Shown here: positions 1 through 7,929 of the stretch, in pieces
How the letters are laid out: each line of letters opens with the position of its first letter
Numbering within the stretch: position 1 is the stretch's first letter
From: Ophiobolus disseminans
Taxonomy: Eukaryota; Ascomycota; Dothideomycetes; Pleosporales; Phaeosphaeriaceae
Reading direction: 5' to 3'
Assembly (NCBI GenBank): GCA_010093685.1
Contig: MU006266.1
Coordinates: 12,695 to 22,907, forward strand
DNA length: 10,213 nucleotides
Notes under the pieces: generated by a model
The model's input: the letters and a program-made list of their open reading frames with translations, nothing else
Databases searched by the model: none
What the model was told of the DNA's origin: nothing
Program-made: the position numbers and the translations under genes

Positions 1-292
1 CGGATGCCGACGCGACCAGCTGCCCGTCTGGCGAGAAGGCCACCGCCGTGACATAGGAGGAATGGCCCTCCAGCGTGCTGCGACAGGCGTCCCAGTCAGC
101 TTCTCTTGTAGACAGCATTTCAACTTGCTGTAGCACCTGATTGACAAACGCCTGTCGTACAAGGCTCTTCTTGGGCGCAAACACAAGTGCAGAGGAATAG
201 ATCTGCAGTGGAGCATCTGCTAGCACAGACTGAAATCGCAAGATAAATCGCTTAGCGTCGTGAAGAAAGGCGGAAATAGAGCTTGCAGATGG

Positions 293-343
293 CTACGTTA
301 CACGTCAGCAGAGTGGTGAGAGGATGTTTTGTGAAGAGCTTAC
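293..343 (-). other. Spliceosomal intron in the NLR gene, between NACHT and WD40 parts
   Basis: The intron is 51 nt and phase 0: donor GTAAGC at 343, branch-like GCTGAC, acceptor GTAG ending at 293. Unspliced, the frame stops at TGA 305-307. Spliced, it joins LQALAG to PSASSISAFLHDAKRF and runs on into the WD40 segment. Family resemblance on both sides supports the junction. Confidence 0.85.
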
Positions 344-2524
344 GCCTGCAAGGGCTTGGAGACTGTCAAGCAGATGAAAGCATCTGCTTGACTCTCTCAT
401 AAGGCCCATGGCTTCGAGCCAGTAGAGAAGGTGCTTCTGCAGGAACAGGTGCGTCGTGTCTCCATCGAGCATATCCTGCTGGCCCTGTGTGAGATGACTA
501 GTCCAGTAGCGGCAAGCATACTGCAGCTCAGGTTGCAGACTGTTAGCAACCACCCTATCGTCTATCTCGCTCCTCAGCACTCCAGGGCCTACGAGGTTGC
601 ACATGTCTTGACGAAGGCCGCTTTGCCCAGACATAAGCTTAAGGCAGCGAGATGCAAGCTTGATGTGCGTGCTTTTCTCGTCCACCCAGAACGGGCTTTT
701 CCCTTGTTTTTGTGGGTCAACAAGGAACTCGCGAAAGGACAAATGCAAAAGCCTAACTGGAACATCCTCGTTGGCAATGTTAAGGACGGAGTGCAAAGAG
801 TTAAGCCAACACCTAACGTCCTCTCGGGAGAGTCGAAGAAGGCATGCGAGCGAGGTAATAGAGAGCGGACTCTCTAGAACGATGATGGTGCCTATAATGT
901 CTTGGAAAACAAGAAGCCACTCATCTTTCTGATCATTTTCTTGCATATCAAGTAGCTGATCTAGAACAGGGAGGTAGGTCCGTTCTAGTTGCGAGAATGT
1001 TGACTTCTCATAGCGTAGAACTTTGCTTAAGTTCTTCCTAGGACTGCTGCCTTTTGTGCCAATAAATAGACACACTGTAGCAGCATAGATGAATAGTGGC
1101 ACAGCCATCTCAACTAGGGTCAGAACCTGGTGTTGCGCTGGCCACTCTGTGGAAATACCATGATATTCTCGTATTTCGCCAAGCTCATGCTCCAAGAAGA
1201 CACGTAAGTCGTGTTCAATTGTACTCCTCTGGACTTCATGAAGGACTAGATCTTGGTGTGTGCCGTTTGGCATCTTCTTGAAGCCGAGGCGAATATGGAG
1301 CTCTGGCCTGCTCGTGACTACAATCCGTAACGGCACTGGCTGGAGGTCTTTTGTCCGAGCAAGGAGCTGGAGGATTGCTCGAATATCTTGCTCTTGCTCG
1401 CATTCGTCCAGCGCGTCTATTACGACAACACGCACTAAGCTCTGCGAACGAGCCTGCTGTATTTCTAAGAGTGGCTGCAAAATCAGCTTCTCAAACTGGT
1501 CTTTCAGAGCTCGTTGCGAAATAATTGAGTCCTTGTTGAGCGCCTTCCTTATGCCAGGTAGCATACCCGGCTCACGCACTACAAGATCGAGAGCGATAGT
1601 GGTAAAGAACCGCGAGGCGTTGCCGCGCTCACCTTCGCCCTTCTTGAAGAAGAAGCTTGCCCCTAGTTGTTCGTGACTAGCAAACAGCTGAGCGATCGTC
1701 CGCGCTATAGTCGACTTTCCTGTGCCGGCCATGCCGCTCAGCCAGAATATTGATTTGCTATCCTTGCTATTCGCCCATGTTATAATCTCCTCCAGCAGCT
1801 GCTTGCGGGTGTTTGGTAGGCATCGTGCGTTGTGTCCTTCGTTATAGGAGTCGAAAGAAGCGCCTGTTGCGATTGGTAAGCTGATAGAGTGGTGCTCTTG
1901 AACCTCTCTCCGCAATCGATCCATGGCCTTCTGTTGTCCTTCTCCGTAAAGAAGCGGCATCTGCACGTCGAATATGCCTAGAAGAGAGTATGCTGCATCT
2001 TCCTCGCGCTTTGTCTTGCGTCCTTGTGCCCATAGCATCCGTTCTTCCACAGTAAAGCAACTCATTGGCATGCCTTTAAGCGCTTGCACAGCTATTCCGG
2101 TGATTTTATGAAGAGTCTGCGTTAGAGATGTTTTGTCACCCAGCCGTTCTTCATCCTTAGAGAAAAACTCGACAGATGCTGGAGCAATAAGCTCTTGGAG
2201 TGTCCAGCCTCTTGTGAACCACCTGCTCTCCCTAATTACAGGTTTCCGCCTCCTGTGCGCATCGCTGCCTTCTCTAGGTCTGCTACAAACATCAGAAAGA
2301 TAAACGTAGCACCTCTTTGCGTTCTTGTACCAGCGAAACATTGAAATAATCGCTTCTGAGAGCTCTGCATTGTTTGACTTATCAATGCAGCACGTGTCTA
2401 TCCAGAAGTGATGCAGACCATCACGCTTAGCCTGTGATGCGCAAAACCTAATCTTGTTGTAACCTCTCTTGCTCTTTCCGCTGTTCTTTATCAGATTATC
2501 GAAAGTTACTTCTTGACCCTCGTC

Positions 2525-2527
2525 CTA
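2525..2527 (-). other. Premature TAG at the conserved Trp of the first HET motif
   Basis: The minus strand reads CAT ACC TAG GAC GAG, where HET proteins have His-Thr/Arg-Trp followed by Gly, Ser or Asp. The frame is open on both sides: 33 codons before the stop, and the WIDTCCIDK motif 41 codons after it. One C-to-T change on the plus strand in the context CpA would turn the Trp codon into this stop. Confidence 0.85.
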
Positions 2528-2626
2528 GGTATGAGAGAGTATCGCATAGGCGGGGATCTCATCATCACCTATTAAGTCCTTTGTCCAGGCAAGCTTGCCG
2601 CCGCTTGTGAAGTACAAGAGCCGCAT

Positions 2627-3583
2627 TGCGTCGTGAACAGAGGCTGCAGGGCTAACGGTAGCGGCAGAAGGATCGATGGGGCATGGCGGCCCACTCGCTA
2701 GAAACAACGGTCGTCGCTGGTAGGGGTGGGGCTATCGCGAGTGTGGACGGACAGAGTATCGACTTGCGTGTCTAAGTCAAATTCGCCTTAGCAGCCGTGC
2801 AGAAGGTTGGTGGTTGTGACAAGCTCGATCGTGGGTGCGTAGGGTGGAAAGCGCAGCCTAAGTTGTCAGTGAGGCTGCAACTTCTCTGGTCTGCATGCTT
2901 CAGCCGCGCCAACAGGCAGACGGATACTTCTTGCTTGGCTCATCAAGACACGGCATTTCAGGAAGTGAATCTAATTTAGATAGCGTCTGGCTGGCTCGGT
3001 CCATAAAGGCGAAATGTGGTGGGCTCTTGGCAATACTGTAACGTGTAATAATGGGCGCGCGCGAATCGCCGCTTCGAAAAAAAGCTAGCACGTGACAGCC
3101 ACAGAAACGCTCGAAAAGAACGGCTGGCTTTGCATAGCCACAGACCTGCCAGCCACAGTCAGTAAATTACACTTGAGATGGTTACGTAAGACGTGCGGGG
3201 TCGCTTACCTCTAGGCGAAGTGTCAAGTGGGGTAGCAATCTTGCATAAAAATAGGTGTTACAGCCAACACAAGGCTCGTTATAGCTTACTGCACGATAGT
3301 AGTGCTCCTGATGCTAGATACAAACTCTCTATAACTATAGTAGGTAGCAAGACTACTTAAACATAGCTGCAGCAAAGAGACACTGTTGCGCACGAAAAGA
3401 AGCCTGCTTGTAACTTTCGCAAAACAGCGGCAACAGCAGCGTAATTTTTTCCTACAAGGAGCGCGATATGTTTATAAATAGCCTGTATACGTGAATAAGA
3501 CAGGATTATAGCTAGTATTAACACGTGCAACGAAAGCGATATGCCAAAAGTCAAAGTACCCCTTATTTGTCCCAGCACGGAGG
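2627..3583. other. Intergenic stretch with no recognisable gene
   Basis: About 950 bases upstream of the NLR start. Reading frames here are short and resemble no family I know. It presumably holds the NLR promoter (minus strand, near 2627-2900), but no convincing TATA or CAAT element stands out. The octamer AGCCACAG occurs three times within 62 bases (3097-3104, 3136-3143, 3151-3158). The minus-strand frame 3357-3578 has a hydrophobic run (LHVLILAIIL), but nothing else supports it as a gene. Confidence 0.5.
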
Positions 3584-3601
3584 GTGTCCCAGCACGCAGG
3601 G
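3568..3601. repeat. Two tandem copies of a 17-bp unit
   Basis: TGTCCCAGCACGGAGGG (3568-3584) is followed directly by TGTCCCAGCACGCAGGG (3585-3601). The copies differ at one base. A further GAGGG follows. It looks like a minimal minisatellite or slippage duplication. Confidence 0.85.
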
Positions 3602-3716
3602 AGGGACATTAGCCCTACTTCTTCTAACTCAAGCGATGAGGGTGTTATATACACCCCAACGGAATCGTCAGAAAGTGGCTTGGACACGGTAGCACAGCTA
3701 AGGTACATTCACAACC

Positions 3717-4112
3717 TTGTTACGAAACCTTCTAATTATAGCTTACAGCCGGTTCAACTTCAAAGACGCCTACATATCCCTACGCCAGACTCCCAGTTTA
3801 CAGCTTGTAATACCATACTCTCCTACTAGGGAATGTGAGCCTCAATCTTCTACTACAGAGTTCGAGGAAGACGTACTGGAAAAAATGTGGAAGGAAGCGC
3901 AGGATACAGCACTCGGCCTATTTCAACATATTTTCCAGTGTTACACTATTGTCAAGCATCAGCTAGGAGAGAACATGCTAGCTGATGCATGGTCGAATAC
4001 TACAACAAACAAACATCAGGCGGCAGGGGTAAACATATTGGAAGATGCATGGCTAAACGCTCAGACCCTGACCTTGAGTCTCTTCTCGAAAGCTTATACC
4101 ATTATCTTATAA
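3717..4112 (+). CDS. Unidentified frame encoding an internal protein repeat, possibly part of a decayed gene
   Basis: Not recognised. From about 3831 to the TAA at 4110-4112 the frame looks protein-like. It contains two related segments: EDVLEKMWKEAQDTALGLFQ followed by HIFQCYTIV, and VNILEDAWLNAQTLTLSLFS followed by KAYTIIL. Between them lies ENMLADAW, a partial third copy. The shared pattern is a hydrophobic-L-E-x-x-W start, an A-Q-x-x-x-L-x-L-F middle and a YTI end, which suggests tandem amphipathic helices. Upstream, the frame at 3584-3829 (Ser/Thr-rich, with SSNSSDEGVIYTPTESSES) is also open and could be the N-terminal part. Joining the two needs a frame change near 3830 or an intron I could not place. 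Whether this is a gene, a relic or chance is unresolved. Confidence 0.3.
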   Translation: MLRNLLIIAYSRFNFKDAYISLRQTPSLQLVIPYSPTRECEPQSSTTEFEEDVLEKMWKEAQDTALGLFQHIFQCYTIVKHQLGENMLADAWSNTTTNKHQAAGVNILEDAWLNAQTLTLSLFSKAYTIIL

Positions 4113-4355
4113 TAGCTGCGGCTTAAACGGACTAGAAGGCACAACTCGAATGAAAAATTCTAAATATAACTGTAGCCCCAAAGTGGGCTCACTAGCTGCC
4201 AAAAAATTGTCCTCTCAGCCTCACAGACCAGAGGGCTCGCTTCTAGGCCTAGCGAGGCATCTGTCCTACTTGTGTCTCGTCACTTATCAGCCTAATTTGT
4301 CACTTTGCTCACATTGATCTGCCACTGCGCTCACTTCGCTATACGATATCTTAAC

Positions 4356-4709
4356 ATGTTCCAACCCCAACGAAGCGTGAACAGCGCGCCACCAGCTCCA
4401 ACACCGATCGACATTGAGATCGCCAACCACAATGGCTCGACAGTGGCGATCGAGGCCACGCCAGAAAGAGTGCAGGCGGCAAAGAAAATGCCGACGCCGA
4501 GCCTCTCGCAGATGATAGAGCAGCTGACCTAGCAAAATGGACAACTTAGGTCAGAGATAGACTACCACTAGAGAATGCATGGTCCTAGCTTGTACCTTCT
4601 GCAGAAAACAAAACTAGTAGTCACGTTACTGCAGCAGATGATTGAGAACTTTGAGAGCCTCCAGAATGAACTCGGACGGAGCGCAGACAACCCGGAATTG
4701 CAACATTAA
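4356..4709 (+). pseudogene. Small coiled-coil protein of a fungal accessory family, two in-frame TAG codons
   Basis: Read from ATG 4356 to TAA 4707-4709, the frame is 117 codons long with two TAGs, at 4530-4532 (codon 59) and 4569-4571 (codon 72). The head is Pro-rich (SAPPAPTPIDIEIANHNGST), then TPERVQAAKK, then PTPSLSQMIEQLT. After the first stop it continues QNGQLRSEIDYH, and after the second RMHGPSLYLLQ, then heptad-like LLQQMIENFESLQNELGR. This layout resembles short hypothetical proteins I recall being common in plant-associated ascomycetes; no function is known to me. Both stops sit where Gln fits (EQLTQ, and before RMHG), so CAG to TAG, a C-to-T change in CpA context, explains both. 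No base insertion or deletion is needed to keep the frame. The 240 bases before it hold no gene. Confidence 0.65.
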
Positions 4710-4871
4710 GAAAGCAGTAGCACAGTATTGCACAATTTAATAAACCAATCCGTATTTACTCTTCAAACGAGCTAACTTAGCGATTGTGTTACGTGCTGGT
4801 TATTATGCTAGCGAGACGCGCAGTTGCAGCTTGCACGTAGAGGAGAGTCTGCCCTGCTTTCCTGCTTCACG

Positions 4872-5081
4872 TTAATTAAAGTCGCTAAGGTAGGCAGAGT
4901 CTACGCACGACTTATCTTCAACTGTCACATCGTGCGGTTTAGCGCAATCAGCCTCTTCTAAGGCTTCTGGAATTAGCGGAAGCGGAGATAGCTCGAGAGG
5001 TGCGATGCGCTGCGTGCTAATCAAGGGCTGACAAGATTCGTGTAAAGGCCTCACTATGAGACAACGGTAGTAAGGAGACAT
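4872..5081 (-). CDS. Doubtful 69-codon ORF, no recognised family
   Basis: ATG at 5081, stop at 4872. The product would begin MSPYYRCLIVRPLHESC and end in an acidic tail (EALEEADCAK, then VEDKSCVDSAYLSDFN). I see no motif, membrane segment or repeat. It lies about 130 bases downstream of the decayed coiled-coil gene on the same strand and could be a remnant of that unit or chance. Length and composition alone do not make it convincing. Confidence 0.2.
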   Translation of the reverse strand: MSPYYRCLIVRPLHESCQPLISTQRIAPLELSPLPLIPEALEEADCAKPHDVTVEDKSCVDSAYLSDFN

Positions 5082-5207
5082 GGCTAACGGCCTTACAAGA
5101 TTAAGATGAGAGAATCGTGTCTTTGCATGCGCAAGTGATGCGCAAGTGCGAGCTCATGTGTCCTGCCTCTGCGTAGTCATTACCACTAGATTCAATGCAC
5201 ATGACGC

Positions 5208-5957
5208 TTACACTAAGCTATCTGATGAAGATAAAGCAACTAAATTACTGTAATAGTAATAATTTCTCTCGTCTGCTATTTAAAGCTCACTGGCGCCAAG
5301 TGCTCTCTGTATGTCCTTATTTTTGGCTTCACTCTTAGCGAGCAGCTGCTCAGTCTCTAACTCCGAATCGCTTTGAGTTACGATAGTACACTAGTGCGCA
5401 GCTAGTCGGCGCTCATATTTCTATACTATAGCCTCGTGAGCTAATTCATTTGTCTGCATCTCGGTTAACTCTTTTTGTAACGAGTGATGTCGGCTAGCTA
5501 GAGCAGAAAGCTCCTGCGCGAGCTGTTGGTACTGGGAGGACAGCCGCCTGTGGGCCTCAACAAGATGGGCATTACGTCTAATTGCTTGGTCGTGTGCGTT
5601 TTCGAGTGCAGTATAACGGGTAGTAAGAAAATTTCTTGTCTCCTTGAGATACCTGCGTTAAATTAGCAAGCTTTTCCCGCCTAGGCGCCTTGTAATGCGG
5701 AGAACGAACCGCTCGCACTGGATACTCATTCGGGCCCAATTATTCTTGACCGATTCCTCTCCTTCTCCCTTTTGGCTACTATACAACATCTGGTTCATCT
5801 CAAGTGCCAGTACCTAACTTCCCTTACGTTTCAGACCTGCAAGGAGCGCATAGAGAGAGGAAGTAAACACTGCCTGGTACTAAAAGAACAGACCCTCTAG
5901 TACTAAGTATAGACTAAATGGCAAGTATAGAACGTAAGCAAGAAGACATAATCTGGG
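5208..5957 (-). pseudogene. Decayed coiled-coil protein gene, many TAG/TAA codons in one continuous frame
   Basis: One minus-strand frame stays protein-like for about 250 codons with no indels, down to TAA 5210-5208. It is interrupted by TAG 5880-5882, TAG 5814-5816, TAA 5658-5660, TAG 5421-5423, TAG 5391-5393 and TAA 5280-5282. Between stops it reads AVFTSSLYALLAGLKRKGS, then a Lys/Glu/Arg-rich part including WARMSIQCERFVLRITRRL. A long coiled coil follows, about 5657 to 5283: ALENAHDQAIRRNAHLVEAH, SSQYQQLAQELSALASR, LQKELTEMQTNEL, ELETEQLLAKSEAKNKD. Every stop can arise from CAG or CAA by C-to-T in CpA context; none is TGA. The frame is also open from 6086 to a TAG at 5958-5960, but that part is less protein-like and would start 14 bases from the divergent MADS-like ATG, so the 5' limit is uncertain. 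A pyrimidine-rich CTTGCAG near 5838 could be an acceptor marking an exon start. The family is not recognised. Confidence 0.6.
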
Positions 5958-6100
5958 CTAGCCCTTTAAGCGAATACCTAGGCACGAGTTATTCTTAGAG
6001 TGCATATGCCATACCCTATTAACCAGCACCTTAGTCTGGAAGTCAAGATATAAGAGCTTATGCGACAGAAAATAGTACTTGTACATCACGTGCAATAAAG

Positions 6101-6588
6101 ATGGCTATCCGTAAAGCGACTAACAAAGCCCACAACAAGAAGTTGAGGCGACGGCGTGACAGGCTGTCTACTAAGTGCTTCGAGTACGGCGAGCTCGATG
6201 GTGCTGAGCTGGCTCTCTTCATATATTATCCTAAGCGTGGCGATTTCTACTCTTACATGTCTAAACAAACGCTATCCTGGCTCCAGGACGTGCCAACGAT
6301 AGTAAGGCCCTGGAGCAAGATTTTATCCTGGAATCTGCTAACGAAAGATAGACATCGCATTCGAAGGCCAGAATAGAATACCCTAATGACCTAAGAGCGA
6401 GAGTTGAAGATGCGCGGAGAAAGATGAGGGCGGCGAAAGATGCGGATGTTTCGGTTGACGTCGATGCGCTAGGTACTCACCAGCACGTGCTTTTAACAGG
6501 CTTTCTAGACTTCAAGTGCAACTTAACTATGTTGACAAAGCGATTGCGTAGTCGAGCTACGATTGGTGCGGGACGGTTTGGAATCTGA
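6101..6588 (+). CDS. MADS-box-like (SRF-TF-like) small protein, two exons, intact
   Basis: Exon 1 is 6101-6301 (67 codons) and exon 2 is 6352-6588 (78 codons plus TGA), giving 145 residues. Residues about 13-54 follow the MADS pattern: basic KKLRRRRDRLSTKCFEYGEL aligns with the KRRNGLLKKAYELSVLC region, and AELALFIYYPKRGDFYSYMS with the hydrophobic strand pair AEVALIIFSS...KLYEY. A Trp follows (TLSW, residue 60) before the splice site. Exon 2 is basic/acidic and helix-prone (DLRARVEDARRKMRAAKDA). MADS proteins bind CArG-type DNA as dimers in the nucleus. This short, divergent form lacks the classical N-terminal arm, so DNA binding is only inferred. The start ATG has a purine at -3 and G at +4. 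No in-frame stop is present, unlike its neighbours. Without splicing the frame ends at 6374-6376. It is divergent from the coiled-coil relic and convergent with the bZIP relic. Confidence 0.72.
6302..6351 (+). other. Intron of the first MADS-like gene
   Basis: 50 nt: donor GTAAGG, branch site GCTAAC 13-18 bases before the end, acceptor GATAG. Removing it shifts from the exon-1 frame, which would stop at 6374, into a frame open for another 78 codons. All three splice signals agree. Confidence 0.8.
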
Positions 6589-6880
6589 GAAACAAGGGAC
6601 GAATTCTTCAATGTCATGTGTACTGTCTATGTAATACCTATTCACTGCACGTTACTGACGTCGATTCATCGCTGCGTAGCCCTCATCGAAAGGGCCAGAT
6701 CCCATGCTAATATATCCCGCTAATGTACCTAGCCATATAAATGTTAGGTTGCAGTACAAACAAGTAACTTAGAAGCTGTCTGGCATAGGCAGGCGAGTAT
6801 CCGAGACGCACTCGAATTTTTGCGTTGATATGGCACTGTGGTGCTGCTTTGACTCGAATTGCAGTTAGGCTGAAGGTAAT

Positions 6881-6904
6881 GAGGGAGGCGACGAGGGAGG
6901 CGTC
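6881..6904. repeat. Tandem 12-bp pair in the bZIP-like exon 2
   Basis: GAGGGAGGCGAC is followed by GAGGGAGGCGTC, one mismatch. On the coding (minus) strand it encodes the Pro/Ser repeat TPPSSPPS of the C-terminal tail. Confidence 0.8.
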
Positions 6905-7007
6905 GCAGAGGCTGCCTGAGTTTCAGGAGCTAGTGTAATAGCAGAAGTGTTTGTTGTATTTGCGTGCATCGAATTGAATATCTGTAGCTTCTTTTTGATC
7001 TTTTTCC

Positions 7008-7054
7008 CTATTATAATATAAGCTGATAAGCCTAAGCACGCTGACTCGACTTAC
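7008..7054 (-). other. Intron of the bZIP-like relic
   Basis: 47 nt: donor GTAAGT at 7054, acceptor ATAATAG ending at 7008. It removes a TAG at 7034-7032 and restores the basic region across the junction (RAYR joined to KKIKKK). The branch site is not clear. The strength of the junction is that the joined protein matches the bZIP family on both sides. Confidence 0.75.
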
Positions 7055-7163
7055 GGTAAGCTCTCTAGGCTAATCGATTCTGGATCTTGCGACGCTCAGC
7101 AGGGTCATCGATAGTGGTCCAATTTTCGTTAACTGGAAGAGCCTGCGGGCGAGAGGATTTCAT

Positions 7164-7494
7164 AGCTAACATTGAAGTTGCTGTGCAATGCTTTCTCTTC
7201 GCAGTGCAGGGCATCCCAAAAACTTGTCTTATGACAGCACTACAGCTGTGCTTAGCTTTCTCACACACTATCGTTAGGCTACTTAGTGCAGGCGCCACTA
7301 ACTGTGTGAGAATACACCACTAGTGATCCGCAACGTTAAGTGCACATTTTCTAAACCGGATCACATGTGATCATGTAGCTCCGCGGCGCAGTGATATCTT
7401 AGCTCTCCTAAGGTAAACTTTAATGCTGAGCCGATCGCGACCCGTCTTTTTTCTTGCAGCCAGCCGCACACAATTTGTACCTACAATCAATGTT
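7164..7494. promoter_or_regulatory. Shared divergent region between the bZIP-like relic and the second MADS-like gene
   Basis: The 331 bases between the two outward-facing ATGs hold no other gene I can support. They should contain both promoters, unless an upstream exon of either gene lies here. The dyad element at 7323-7372 is the one notable signal. No clear TATA box was seen, as is common in fungi. Confidence 0.4.
7323..7372. repeat. Inverted repeat and 14-bp perfect palindrome
   Basis: GTGATCCG (7323-7330) is inverted as CGGATCAC (7357-7364). The second arm overlaps the perfect palindrome GATCACATGTGATC (7359-7372), which contains CACATGTG, an E-box-like core. CACTAGTG (7318-7325) is another 8-bp palindrome next to it. 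It could be a dimeric regulator site or a hairpin; the function is inference. Confidence 0.6.
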
Positions 7495-7929
7495 ATGGCA
7501 ATTATACGAAAAACACAGTCATTAGAATGCGCGAGAGCACGAAGAGCCGCAAACAACAACTACCAAAGGCTCATGAAAACGCTTGTTAGGAAGCTTGAGA
7601 AACTCTACAGCGTATACGATACTAAGGTGTATCTAATAGTGGAGCGCAATGGTAGAATGAGAGAGTGCGTGTCTGTAGACTGCACTGGAAAACCTTGGCT
7701 GCGGCCGGACCAGCAGACTCTTGTAAGTTAATGCTAGCAAAGAATACAACTATGACTAAGGGAGAAGGATCGCATGTACCTACGCCCGGTACAACAGCTG
7801 CTGTCAGCGCAGGATAGACACGAAATCACTCAACCGGAAGCTACAACTTCTGCGGCGGATATGCGTAGTTCAGTAAAGTTGACAGATCTGAAATGGAAAA
7901 GACACGAGAAGGAAAATGCTGCAGGGTGA
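7495..7929 (+). CDS. Second, divergent MADS-box-like small protein, probably two exons
   Basis: Exon 1 runs from ATG 7495 to 7722 (76 codons). It begins MAIIRK, like the MAIRK of the gene at 6101. Residues 24-60 keep the layout of that gene: RLMKTLVRKLEKLYSVYDTK, then the strand VYLIVERNGRMRECVS, then a Pro-Trp (67-68) eight residues before a perfect donor GTAAGT at 7723. In the first gene a Trp precedes the donor by seven residues, so the intron position is shared. Exon 2 would end at TGA 7927-7929 and stay in frame with acceptors after 7767 (AGAAG) or 7797 (ACAACAG, the better one). It reads LLSAQDRHEITQPEATTSA and ends KWKRHEKENAAG. An upstream in-frame ATG at 7423 is less likely to be the start, because the family-like start is at 7495. 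DNA binding is inferred from weak similarity only; several conserved MADS basic residues are replaced. Confidence 0.55.
7723..7797 (+). other. Probable intron of the second MADS-like gene (acceptor uncertain)
   Basis: Donor GTAAGT at 7723; CTAAG at 7756-7760 could be the branch. The preferred acceptor is ACAACAG ending at 7797 (75 nt); AGAAG ending at 7767 (45 nt) is the alternative. Both keep the frame and remove the in-frame stops at 7729, 7735 and 7753. Confidence 0.45.

Larger units (their letters stand above)
1..2626 (-). pseudogene. HET-NACHT-WD40 NOD-like receptor (HNWD/HET-E type), 5' part, one nonsense codon in the HET domain
   Basis: The family comprises cytosolic fungal NLRs: a HET death effector, a NACHT NTPase switch and a WD40 ligand sensor, used in heterokaryon incompatibility (Podospora HET-E, HET-D, HET-R). 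The start is the ATG at 2626, giving MRLLYF, the usual family start. HET motifs seen are YAILSHT (residues 27-33), WIDTCCIDK (75-83), CYVYLSDV (about 106-113) and RGWTLQELIAP (139-149). NACHT shows a Walker A GMAGTGKST (298-306), a Walker B VVVIDALDEC (400-409) and TSRPE (438-442). After a 51-nt intron (293-343) the frame reads FLHDAKRF, then READWDACRSTLEGHSSYV and AVAFSPDGQLVASAS, the start of the first WD40 blade at the left edge. The only defect seen is TAG at 2525-2527 (residue 34), where the family has Trp (LSHTW). TGG to TAG is CpA to TpA on the plus strand, as RIP makes. Otherwise the frame is open, so the damage may be recent. Restart at Met96 (2341) would give a NACHT-WD40 protein with only the C-terminal part of HET. 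The WD40 array is outside the window. Confidence 0.93.
6865..7163 (-). pseudogene. bZIP-like transcription factor relic, two exons, TAG inside the basic region
   Basis: Exon 1 runs 7163-7055 from ATG 7163 (another ATG at 7172 is possible) and exon 2 runs 7007-6865, about 83 codons in all. Exon 1 reads LPVNENWTTIDDPAERRK, then IQNRLA, TAG (7065-7067), RAY. Splicing makes the Arg codon and continues KKIKKKLQIFNS. With Gln at the stop, the junction gives the fungal bZIP basic-region pattern N-x(2)-A-Q-x-x-x-R followed by lysines; W-x(5)-DPAERR upstream is also typical of a fungal bZIP-like group. CAG to TAG is a C-to-T change in CpA context. The tail is Thr/Ala/Pro/Ser-rich (ATPPSSPPSLPSA) and ends at TAA 6867-6865. 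No leucine heptad follows the basic region (Phe is at the first zipper position), so even the undamaged product would lack a normal zipper. It is divergent from the second MADS-like gene, 331 bases away. Confidence 0.75.

Noticed and set aside
305..307. TGA as the true C-terminus of the NLR
   Set aside because: It lies inside a canonical intron, and the downstream exon continues the family sequence into WD40.
431..877. Plus-strand ORF of 148 codons
   Set aside because: It lies wholly antisense to the clearly coding NLR exon and shows no family features.
1260..1676. Plus-strand ORF of 138 codons opposite the NACHT domain
   Set aside because: Antisense shadow; its Arg/Ser-rich composition is what reversed coding sequence gives.
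2900..3708. Minus-strand ORFs of 63-78 codons (2900-3091, 3357-3578, 3472-3708)
   Set aside because: Short, mutually overlapping in part, no motifs and no splice-compatible partners; most likely chance.
6086..6268. Minus-strand ORF opposite the first MADS-like exon
   Set aside because: Antisense to a better-supported exon with matching splice signals.
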